NCBI GenBank assembly: GCA_035651595.1
Contig: DASRFJ010000045.1
Span: 1 to 16,501, forward strand
Source: JAFARZ01 sp035651595
GTDB lineage: Bacteria; Actinomycetota; Actinomycetes; Streptosporangiales; Streptosporangiaceae
Length of the DNA stretch: 16,501 bases
Direction: 5' to 3'
Part shown: piece after piece, positions 1 through 6,706 of the stretch
How positions within the stretch are numbered: the stretch's first letter is position 1
How the letters are laid out: each line of letters begins with the position of its first letter
Program-made: the position numbers and the translations under genes
Notes under the pieces: model-generated
The model's input: the letters and a program-made list of their open reading frames with translations, nothing else
What the model was told of the DNA's origin: nothing
The model's database searches: none

Positions 1-1
1 C

Positions 2-121
2 GGCGTGGGCGACCCGGCGGGCGGCGCGGGCGGCGCGACTGTCGGCGTGGGCGGCGCGGCTGCGGCGCGGCGGGGGACGGGGGCGGCGACGGGGACGGGG
101 CGGAGGACGCTGCCTGCGTGA
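2..121 (+). CDS. possible C-terminal fragment of a Gly/Ala-rich protein
   Basis: This open frame enters from the left edge and ends at TGA (119-121). It encodes about 39 residues, nearly all Gly, Ala, Arg and Thr, with repeated GGA and GVG motifs and G/C at almost every third position. Such a tail would fit the low-complexity C-terminus of an actinobacterial protein. However, the DNA here is so GC-rich that other frames are also open, including one on the same strand that runs on to about 204, so the coding assignment is weak. No function can be given. Confidence 0.25.
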   Translation, partial: GVGDPAGGAGGATVGVGGAAAARRGTGAATGTGRRTLPA

Positions 122-156
122 ACGGGCTGGTAACGCGCGCAACCTCTGCGTCAGCA

Positions 157-168
157 GTGAAATTTCAC
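157..168. promoter_or_regulatory. 12-bp perfect palindrome upstream of the G1 peptidase gene
   Basis: GTGAAATTTCAC reads identically on both strands. It lies in an AT-richer stretch about 80 bp upstream of the GTG start at 250. A TAGACT hexamer at about 203-208 could be the -10 element of that gene, which would place the palindrome in the usual operator zone. With its flank it reads AGTGA-AATT-TCACAC, which resembles the BldD consensus AGTGA-n-TCACnC of actinomycetes. The palindrome is directly visible; the regulator is inference. Confidence 0.35.
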
Positions 169-249
169 ACTAAAAGCGACAATTTGCCTCAATGGATCCT
201 TTAGACTACCGCGTGCCTGGCCACCCTCCCCTCAGAAAGGCAACCAACC

Positions 250-1155
250 GTGCCCATAGCGCGTCCAGCACGTCGTGCCATCGTCGCTTTGTCCGTTGCC
301 GCAGTTGCCGCGACCGGGTCCCTGATCGCCACCGCCGCCGCCGGCGCTTCCCCGGGAAGCCACGGCAGCCACGCCGCCAGCCAAGCCGTGGCCAGTGCCC
401 CGATCACCGGCGAAGCCGCCGCCAAGGCCATGAGTGCGCAGCACATGGTGCTGCCGACCACGCCGTCCACGCCGGCGCTGAAGACGTCCGGCGGGACCGC
501 CTACACGCAGAGCTGGGCCGGCTACGTCGCGGACGGGCCGAAGTTCCGGTACGTCCAGGCCACCATCGTCGTGCCGACGGCCAACTGCCACAAGACGAGC
601 AACGGCTGGGCGTATGAGTGGATCGGCCTCGACGGCACGATCCGGGTGCGCGGCACTGTCGAGCAGGACGGCGTCGCGGTGGAGTGCTTCCACGGCCGGG
701 CGTACTACGCCGCCTGGTACGAGACGTTCCCCAAGCTCCCGGTCTTCACCAACGTCGCGGTCTTCCCCGGCGACCACGTCAAGGCCACGGTGTACTACAA
801 CCGCGCGAACAACAGGTACAACTTCACGCTGGTGAACCTCGCGAACGGCCAGGGCTTCAACACCTGGCAGCGATGCGCGATCTCCTCCTGCCGCAACGCG
901 TCCGCCGAGGTGATCACCGAATCGCCGTGCAAGAACAGCAACTGCACGTTGTTCATCAACCTCGCGGACTACCAGACCGTCCACTACAGCGGCATCTCGT
1001 TCACCGACTACGCCGGCCAGCGCGGCGGCATCAACTCCGCGCACTGGGCGACCACCAAGAACATCATGATGGACCTGGCCGGTCACATGAAGACCAACAC
1101 GAGCGGCGTCAGCCGCAACTCCGCCTTCTTCACCTGGTGGACGCGCTCCAGCTGA
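250..1155 (+). CDS. secreted peptidase G1 (eqolisin-type) family protein
   Basis: The 301-residue product resembles glutamic endopeptidases of MEROPS family G1, secreted acid proteases that use a Gln/Glu pair. GTG at 250 is chosen because AGAAAGG lies 9 nt upstream and a signal peptide follows: an Arg-rich start, a hydrophobic stretch at about 11-31, and likely cleavage near Ala-Gly-Ala (30-33). A linker of about 50 residues, perhaps a propeptide, leads into the core with SWAGYV (88-93), WIGLDG (124-129), VEQDG with candidate catalytic Gln139, AWYE (155-158), and AEVITE with candidate catalytic Glu224. Four cysteines (209, 214, 227, 232) cluster around the Glu motif and could form disulfides. 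The gene appears monocistronic: a strong hairpin follows the stop by 9 bp. The fold assignment is fairly secure. Peptidase activity is inferred, and some bacterial members may be non-proteolytic. Confidence 0.8.
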   Translation: MPIARPARRAIVALSVAAVAATGSLIATAAAGASPGSHGSHAASQAVASAPITGEAAAKAMSAQHMVLPTTPSTPALKTSGGTAYTQSWAGYVADGPKFRYVQATIVVPTANCHKTSNGWAYEWIGLDGTIRVRGTVEQDGVAVECFHGRAYYAAWYETFPKLPVFTNVAVFPGDHVKATVYYNRANNRYNFTLVNLANGQGFNTWQRCAISSCRNASAEVITESPCKNSNCTLFINLADYQTVHYSGISFTDYAGQRGGINSAHWATTKNIMMDLAGHMKTNTSGVSRNSAFFTWWTRSS

Positions 1156-1164
1156 CGACCCGAA

Positions 1165-1217
1165 ATTATTGCGGACGCTTACCCCCCCAGATCGGGGGGG
1201 TAAGCGTCCGCAATAAT
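1165..1217. terminator. perfect 24-bp stem, 5-nt loop hairpin between convergent genes
   Basis: Left arm 1165-1188 and right arm 1194-1217 are exact reverse complements around the loop AGATC. The stem runs from ATTATTGCGG at its base to seven C:G pairs at the loop. It starts 9 bp after the G1 peptidase stop. No U-tract is evident, which is common for actinobacterial terminators. Symmetry would let it act on both strands. The unusually long perfect stem also leaves open a mobile palindromic repeat or a protein-binding site. Confidence 0.7.
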
Positions 1218-1290
1218 CTGACGCGCCTCCAGGCGCGCCCAGAATAAGCCGAAATGTTCTGATATGGGGCGTGCAGCCGGGTCGCATTCC

Positions 1291-1415
1291 GGCACGCGAG
1301 CCCGCTTGGCGGCCCGGCACGCGAGCCCGCTTGGCGGACTGGCACGCGAGCCCGCTTGGCGGCCCGGCACGCGAGCCCGCTTGGCGGGCCGCCGTGCGAG
1401 CCCGCTGGGCGGGCG
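1291..1415. repeat. five tandem copies of a 25-bp repeat
   Basis: Units begin at 1291, 1316, 1341, 1366 and 1391. The core is GGCACGCGAGCCCGCTTGGC plus a variable 5-nt end (GGCCC, GGACT, GGCCC, GGGCC). Units 1 and 3 are identical, 2 and 4 differ only in their last few bases, and unit 5 is more diverged (GCCGTGCGAGCCCGCTGGGC). Each unit can form a small hairpin; in unit 4 it is GCCCGC-TTG-GCGGGC. The array lies 18 bp beyond the transketolase-like stop codon, in a region without a credible gene. There are no unique spacers, so it is a minisatellite, not a CRISPR. Confidence 0.9.
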
Positions 1416-1433
1416 CAAGCGAGGTGCCGCCGG

Positions 1434-3752
1434 CTAGAGCAGCGCGCGCAGCCGCGCTAGGCGCTCGGAGCGCTCCGCGGCGAACCGCTGGATCCCGGCG
1501 AGTATCGACGAAGCGTCCAGCTGCGCTTCGGCGATGACCTCGTCGACCGAGCCGCCGGTCCGCCAGCGATCGTCCCAGTCGGACGACAGCGAGTACTCGC
1601 GGACCAGCGGCCCGGTCGCCCAGTCGGCCATCAGCTTGAACGCGCCGTTGGTGATCACCATCGCGTCCATGCTGCCCAGGCCGACCGACTCCCGGTACGA
1701 CGAGGACTGCAATGCAAGCAGTTGCGGACTCAGCGCCGCGACGATCCGCACGTTCAGGCCAGCCTCGTCCAAAGCCGGAAGCACGCTGACCAGGTTCCGC
1801 GTCGGCATGGTGCCCCGCACGAACACCGTCCCGCCGGGCGGCGCGTCCGGCGCATAGTCCCGGATCAAATAGGCCCCCCGCGCCGCCTCCTTATGAGAAG
1901 GCATCCGAAGCGCCTCCCGGTCCGGGATCTCAATCGAAGGCCGCGTCAGGTGCAAAGCGACGATCGGCACCGAGGAAGAAAACGCCGCCGCCAGCATCAC
2001 GGGCACCTCGTTGTACTCCCACGGGTGCAGGTCGATCACCTGCCCGAACGGGAACAGCTGGGTGACCCCGATCGAGAAGATGCCGAAGTGCGTCCGGGAG
2101 TCCTCGGCGGTTTCCGGCCCGGAGTGCCCGGCGATCCACAGCACGCGGCCGGTCCGCAGCTCGGTGTCCTGCGTGAGCTGGCTGAACAGCCGCATCGGCC
2201 CGTACTTCAGGTACGAGAACGACCCGTACGTCGAGCACGCCCCCCAGAACCCGTCGAACTTCTCGAACGGATCAGCAGACAAATTCACCGTCGCCAGCCC
2301 GCAGACCAGACCAGCGTTCGTGAACTCGGTGATCTCGGTCGGCAGCAGCGCGCCAGAAGGATTGTCGGAACGCGAGTACCACCCGGTCCCGTCCATCCCG
2401 TCAAAGGATTTGCCGAACCCGGCGATGTTCGTCGATTCGGCCAGGTCCGCGGACGCCGCGACGAACAGCGGGCGCCCGTGTTCGCGCACAGCAAGAGAGT
2501 TCACGTAGGCGCCCCAGGCGCCGAGCGCCGCGCGGTTCGGCGCCTTCTCGCCCGGCTTCTTCCACAGCGACGACGGGTACGAAGATACGTCGAACAACCG
2601 CCGGTCGGAGAACACCGCGCCGGACCCGAGCGAGCAACCCTCGATGACATCCGGAACCAACGACGCCACATAACGCAACCGGTCCGACAGCCAGCGCACG
2701 ACCGAAGGATCCCGCCGCAGCACGCCCATCGCGATCCGCAGGTTGGCCTCCGCCTGCGCCCGCACCGCCGCCGCATCCGAAGGCGCCGCGGCACCGAACC
2801 CGTCATACGACACCCCGTGCCGCTCCATGAACCCGGCACGCACCGACCAGAACTCCGCGGAGTTCATCGGCCACGGCGTCCCATGGCTCGGCGCCCCCTC
2901 CTTGCCGTACCCGCGCCCCTTCACGGTCCGGAACCACGCCATCGTCGGGGCGTCCGACGCAGACACAGCATCGAGCACGGTCCGCGTCACCGGACCCCAC
3001 GACATGCCTTCGGAGGTTCCGAGCACCCGCCACCCGTACGGCGCGAACCAGTCCTGCGGCGACCCGTGCACCACCGACGACGCGGGCCGCGGATCGATCC
3101 CGTAGTCGTTCCAGTCGAGCAGGAACACCAGGTTGTCCAGCCCGAGCCCCCACGCGGTGTTCTTCGTTTCGTGCGCGGAGCCTGGCGTCAGCCCGCCCTC
3201 GCCCTCGAACACGAACACCTTCACCTCGCCCGCGCCCGCCAGCTTCAACGCGAGCGCCTCCCCGGCCGCCGGCGGCATGCCGTGTCCCGAAGGCCCGGTG
3301 TTGAACTTCAGGAACAGCGTCTTCCCCTCCATCTCGGCGTGTCCGGGAAGGCCACCGTGACGCCGCAGCAGAAGAAGGGATTCCCAGGTCAACGCATAAA
3401 TGCCGTTCTGCGGGAATTGGAATTCAGGATCTTGATCTAGCTCGAACCGGGCGCGCATGGCCTCGTTCAGGACGGCGAGCGTGGCGTAGACGAGCGGCAC
3501 CGTGTGCCCGGCGGACAGCACGAACCGGTCGCCGAAGCGGCGCCACGGCCGGAGCACGTCCCAGCGCATCGCGCCGGACAGCAGCAGGCTGAGCAGCATG
3601 TGCACCTTGGACCGGGAGCCGCCGGGGTGTCCGCTCTGCCGGTAGTTGAGCGACAGGTCGATGCATTCGTCGATGACGTCCTTGACCAGCTCGTAGCGGT
3701 CGAAGTCGGCCTCGGCGGCGGCGTACAGACTTCTTGTGTCCAGTTCCCGCAT
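1434..3752 (-). CDS. divergent transketolase-superfamily enzyme (thiamine-diphosphate dependent)
   Basis: The 772-residue length and domain order fit a single-chain transketolase: N-terminal ThDP/Mg domain, central Pyr domain, C-terminal domain. Visible transketolase landmarks are SGHPGG (40-45), DRFVLSAGH with His83, TGPSGHG (152-158), the ThDP motif from Gly184 to Asn215, the candidate cofactor-activating Glu476 in TEITEF, and the HSGPETAEDSRTH segment (543-555) where transketolases have SIGxGEDGPTH. It departs from the classical family: the metal-binding GDG is GEG (184-186), and many residues around the sugar-phosphate site differ. It is therefore probably not the housekeeping Tkt. ATG at 3752 is preceded by GGAGG at 8 nt. 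It is divergent from an aminotransferase, suggesting a shared pathway, but its substrate cannot be read from the sequence. Confidence 0.8.
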   Translation of the reverse strand: MRELDTRSLYAAAEADFDRYELVKDVIDECIDLSLNYRQSGHPGGSRSKVHMLLSLLLSGAMRWDVLRPWRRFGDRFVLSAGHTVPLVYATLAVLNEAMRARFELDQDPEFQFPQNGIYALTWESLLLLRRHGGLPGHAEMEGKTLFLKFNTGPSGHGMPPAAGEALALKLAGAGEVKVFVFEGEGGLTPGSAHETKNTAWGLGLDNLVFLLDWNDYGIDPRPASSVVHGSPQDWFAPYGWRVLGTSEGMSWGPVTRTVLDAVSASDAPTMAWFRTVKGRGYGKEGAPSHGTPWPMNSAEFWSVRAGFMERHGVSYDGFGAAAPSDAAAVRAQAEANLRIAMGVLRRDPSVVRWLSDRLRYVASLVPDVIEGCSLGSGAVFSDRRLFDVSSYPSSLWKKPGEKAPNRAALGAWGAYVNSLAVREHGRPLFVAASADLAESTNIAGFGKSFDGMDGTGWYSRSDNPSGALLPTEITEFTNAGLVCGLATVNLSADPFEKFDGFWGACSTYGSFSYLKYGPMRLFSQLTQDTELRTGRVLWIAGHSGPETAEDSRTHFGIFSIGVTQLFPFGQVIDLHPWEYNEVPVMLAAAFSSSVPIVALHLTRPSIEIPDREALRMPSHKEAARGAYLIRDYAPDAPPGGTVFVRGTMPTRNLVSVLPALDEAGLNVRIVAALSPQLLALQSSSYRESVGLGSMDAMVITNGAFKLMADWATGPLVREYSLSSDWDDRWRTGGSVDEVIAEAQLDASSILAGIQRFAAERSERLARLRALL

Positions 3753-3787
3753 TCCTGACCTCCATGACGGTATCTACCATGATGATC
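3753..3787. promoter_or_regulatory. 35-bp divergent start region between transketolase-like and aminotransferase genes
   Basis: The two start codons (3752 on - and 3788 on +) are separated by 35 bp. The transketolase-like gene has a clear GGAGG in this gap. The aminotransferase has no good Shine-Dalgarno before any of its four clustered ATGs (3764, 3779, 3782, 3788). The segment holds two CATGAC copies (3763 and 3787) and the 8-bp palindrome ATGATCAT (3782-3789). At least one promoter must extend into the opposite coding sequence, or one transcript is nearly leaderless. Confidence 0.4.
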
Positions 3788-4966
3788 ATGACAGCTATAA
3801 GGCTCGCGGACCGAATGGGGCGGCTCGGCACAGAGTCCGCCTTCGAGGTACTCGCACGCGCCAAGGCCATGGAGGCCGCTGGCAGCAAGGTCATCCACCT
3901 GGAAATCGGCGAACCTGACTTCCCGACGGCGGATCACATCGTCAATGCCGCGATCGACGCATTGCGGGCAGGTCACACGCACTACGTCCCGGCGCCCGGC
4001 ATCCCGCCGCTGCGCGAGGCGGTCGCCGCGTTCCTTGACCGCACCGGCCGCATGCCGGGGATCTCGCCGGACCGCGTGGTCGTCACGCCCGGCGCCAAGC
4101 CGATCATGTTCTTCACCATCCTCGCGCTGTGCAACGAAGGCGACGAGGTTCTCTACCCCGACCCCGGCTTCCCCATGTACGAGTCGATAACCGCGTTCGC
4201 CGGCGCCACGCCGGTCCCGATCCCGCTGCGCGAGAGCAACGGCTTCCGGGTGGACGTCGAAGAACTGAGAAGCCTTATTTCCGAACGGACCCGCCTGCTT
4301 GTCCTGAACTCCCCGCACAACCCGTGTGGTAGCGCGCTCACGGCGGCCGACTGTGCCGCGATCGCGGAAATCGCGCTGGAACGCGACCTGATCGTGCTGT
4401 CCGACGAGGTGTACTGGGCGCTTCGTTATTCTGCGGGGAAGCACGCGTCCGTGCTGGACGTGCCGGGGATGGCGGACCGGACGATCCTGCTGGACGGCTG
4501 GTCGAAGACGTTCGCGATGACCGGGTGGCGGCTCGGCTTCGGCGTGTTCCCGCCCGCTCTGGTGGAGCCGGTCACCCGGCTGGCGATCAACTCGGTGTCG
4601 TGCACGTCGGCGTTCAGCCAGTACGCGGCGCTCGTCGCGCTGACCGGGCCGTGGGATCCGGTGGCGGACATGGTGGCGGAGTTCCGGCGGCGCCGGGACG
4701 TCATCGTCGCGGGGCTGAACGACATTCCCGGGGTGAGCTGCGTGGAGCCGGGAGGTGCGTTTTACGCGTTCCCGAACATCACCGGTACCGGGATGTCGTC
4801 GGCCGGCCTGGCCGCCCGGCTGCTGGACGAGGCGGGGGTCGCGGCACTGTCCGGTACCGCGTTCGGCCGGTATGGGGAGGGGTACCTGCGCTTCTCGTAC
4901 GCGAACTCGGTGGAGAACATCCAGGCGGCGCTGGACGCGATCAGGAGCTTGCTGGGTACTGGATGA
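3788..4966 (+). CDS. PLP-dependent class I/II (aspartate/aromatic-type) aminotransferase
   Basis: The 392-residue product is a typical fold-type I aminotransferase of the aspartate/tyrosine/alanine group. It transfers an amino group between an amino acid and a 2-oxo acid in the cytoplasm. Motifs seen are EIGEPDFPT (39-47), TPGAKPIM (100-107), NSPHNPCGS with Asn178, SDEVYWALRY with Asp206 and Tyr209 for PLP, DGWSKTFAMTGWRLG with Schiff-base Lys240, and YLRFSYANS with carboxylate-binding Arg368. ATG at 3788 gives the usual family N-terminus (IRLADRMGRLGTESAF); in-frame ATGs at 3764, 3779 and 3782 are possible. It is divergent from the transketolase-like gene. Its 3' end overlaps the convergent kinase gene by 26 bp (4941-4966), leaving no room for a terminator. 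The exact substrate is not assignable. Confidence 0.9.
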   Translation: MTAIRLADRMGRLGTESAFEVLARAKAMEAAGSKVIHLEIGEPDFPTADHIVNAAIDALRAGHTHYVPAPGIPPLREAVAAFLDRTGRMPGISPDRVVVTPGAKPIMFFTILALCNEGDEVLYPDPGFPMYESITAFAGATPVPIPLRESNGFRVDVEELRSLISERTRLLVLNSPHNPCGSALTAADCAAIAEIALERDLIVLSDEVYWALRYSAGKHASVLDVPGMADRTILLDGWSKTFAMTGWRLGFGVFPPALVEPVTRLAINSVSCTSAFSQYAALVALTGPWDPVADMVAEFRRRRDVIVAGLNDIPGVSCVEPGGAFYAFPNITGTGMSSAGLAARLLDEAGVAALSGTAFGRYGEGYLRFSYANSVENIQAALDAIRSLLGTG

Positions 4967-6635
4967 AGGCAGGCGGCCCGCCGCTTGACTGGTAGACGCC
5001 GGCCTCCAGCCATTGCGGTACGACGGTCCACGAGCCGGCGGCCGGCGTGATCGAGATCTCGAACGTGCAGGTCGGGGTCGTGCACACGGCCGAGGTGTAG
5101 GTGCCGTCGCTGACCCCGCTGGTGTTCTTCGGTACGAGCGAGAGCTGCTCCTTCGCGGTCGGGTCGACGCCGGTGAGCGTGCCCTGGAGCTGAAGCTCGC
5201 CGGCCGCGACGCGGACGCATGCCTGGAGTGTTTGCCCGGTGGCCTTGCCGTCGGCTAGCGGGGCGGGCCCGATGGGGCCGCACTGCCAGGCGGTGACCGG
5301 CGGTGGCGAGCTGGCGGGCGGCGCCGGGGTGTGCGACGGCGCCGGACGGGTGGTCCGCTTCGGGCGCGGCCGCTTGGTGGCGCGGCGCGGCTTCGTGCTG
5401 GTGCTCGGGTGCGCGGCGGGGCTGGTGCCGGGGGTGCCGCCGGCGCCGGGTGTGGGCGCGACGCCGTGCTGGGACGAGCGAGCCGGCGGCGCGGTGCGGC
5501 TGTCCGGCGACGCGGTCGGGGTCGCGCCAGGCGTGTGGGTGCCGGTGGTCGTCCGGCTGTCCAGGCCGATCCGGTACGCGGCCGCGGCGGCGGTGCCGGT
5601 CGCCGCGATCGCCAGCGCGGCGACCAGTGCGCCGACGCGCGGGCCCGGGCGGTGGCTTCGGGCAGTTCTTGGCTTGACCCGGCCGGGACCTGCGGGGAGC
5701 GCGGTCACCCGGCCGGGAGCTGTCGCCGGCGGTGGCGGGGAGAGTGGCGATCCCGCCGGGAGCGGGACCAGGCCGTGCGGGGGAGTCGCCGCGGGCAGGT
5801 CGCCGGTGTCGATGGCGGCCTGCCGCATCGCGTCGGCGAGATCGTCGGCGGTGGGGCGCCCGGCCGGGTCCTTGCTGAGGCAGGCGCAGATCGCCGCCCA
5901 GATCCGGTCCGGCACGCCGGGCGGGCGCGGCGCGGTCTGCTGGAGGTGGGCCTGCATGACGGCGGCGACATGGCCGGTGAACGGCGGCTGGCCGGCGAGC
6001 AGTTCGTACAGCGTGATGCCGACCGCGTACACGTCGCTGGCGGGCGACGCCTCGCGGCCGGCGATCAGCTCCGGCGCCAGGTACAGCGCGGTGCCCATGA
6101 CCGTGCCGCCCGCGGCGGGGTCGCCGCCCCGGTGGACTGTGGTTGCCCTGGCCTCGCTGGTGATCCGCGCGATGCCGAAGTCCGCGAGCCGCACCCGCCC
6201 GTTGTCCAGCAGGATGTTCGCGGGCTTGAGGTCGCGGTGCACGATGCCGGCCTCGTGCGCGGCGGCGAGGCCGGCGCAGATCTGCGCGGTCAGTCCGGCG
6301 GCGATACCGGGCGCCAGCGTGCCTCCGTGATGCTGGCGAAACGTGTCCAGGTCGCCGCCGACGACCAGATCCATGACGAGCGCGAGCTGGTCGCCTTCGA
6401 CGATCATGTCCCGCAGCGTCACCACGTTCGGATGCCGGAACCTGATCAGGGCATTGCGCTCGCCGACGAACCGTGCGACGGAAACCTGGTTGGCCGCGAA
6501 CTCGGGTTTGAGCACCTTGATGGCGAGCCAGGTGCCGGTGGTGACGTCCTGGCCACGCCAGACCACGCCCATCCCGCCCTGACCGATCTGGTCGTGGAGC
6601 AGGTAGCGGCTGCCCAGCCTCTGCGTGACTCGCAT
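4941..6635 (-). CDS. transmembrane Ser/Thr protein kinase with C-terminal four-cysteine outer domain (second of a tandem pair)
   Basis: The 564-residue product is a Hanks-type kinase (about 10-272): glycine loop GQGGMG (18-23), Lys40, HRDLKPAN with Asp135, DFG (152-154), APE (187-189) and DVYAVG (201-206). A Thr-containing activation segment (about 160-180) is a likely autophosphorylation site. A Pro-rich juxtamembrane part, a single helix (about 334-354) and a Pro/Thr/Ser/Lys-rich stalk (360-446) lead to an exported domain (447-564) with Cys452, 473, 518 and 523 and the motif GQTLQACVRV. No PASTA repeats are present. ATG at 6635 is chosen because it aligns with the upstream paralogue and has GGCGGGG just before it; the frame is open far upstream but only over that paralogue. 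It lies 71 bp downstream of the first kinase and is probably co-transcribed. Confidence 0.9.
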   Translation of the reverse strand: MRVTQRLGSRYLLHDQIGQGGMGVVWRGQDVTTGTWLAIKVLKPEFAANQVSVARFVGERNALIRFRHPNVVTLRDMIVEGDQLALVMDLVVGGDLDTFRQHHGGTLAPGIAAGLTAQICAGLAAAHEAGIVHRDLKPANILLDNGRVRLADFGIARITSEARATTVHRGGDPAAGGTVMGTALYLAPELIAGREASPASDVYAVGITLYELLAGQPPFTGHVAAVMQAHLQQTAPRPPGVPDRIWAAICACLSKDPAGRPTADDLADAMRQAAIDTGDLPAATPPHGLVPLPAGSPLSPPPPATAPGRVTALPAGPGRVKPRTARSHRPGPRVGALVAALAIAATGTAAAAAYRIGLDSRTTTGTHTPGATPTASPDSRTAPPARSSQHGVAPTPGAGGTPGTSPAAHPSTSTKPRRATKRPRPKRTTRPAPSHTPAPPASSPPPVTAWQCGPIGPAPLADGKATGQTLQACVRVAAGELQLQGTLTGVDPTAKEQLSLVPKNTSGVSDGTYTSAVCTTPTCTFEISITPAAGSWTVVPQWLEAGVYQSSGGPPAFIQYPASS

Positions 6636-6706
6636 TCCACCCCGCCTGTTTCTTCCCGTCTCCCTAATAGATGCTTGAGGCGGTCGAAAAGTTGCTTGGC
6701 TTGGGG

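Noticed and set aside
1291..1415. CRISPR array
   Set aside because: Repeats abut directly with no unique spacers and there are no cas genes nearby.
1722..3440. 572-codon plus-strand frame opposite the transketolase-like gene
   Set aside because: The translation is Arg/Pro/His-rich without motifs, while the minus strand carries all transketolase landmarks.
1434..3752. Phosphoketolase (length is similar)
   Set aside because: Phosphoketolase hallmark motifs are absent and the SGHPGG, DRFVLSAGH and late HSG...THxG segments follow transketolase instead.
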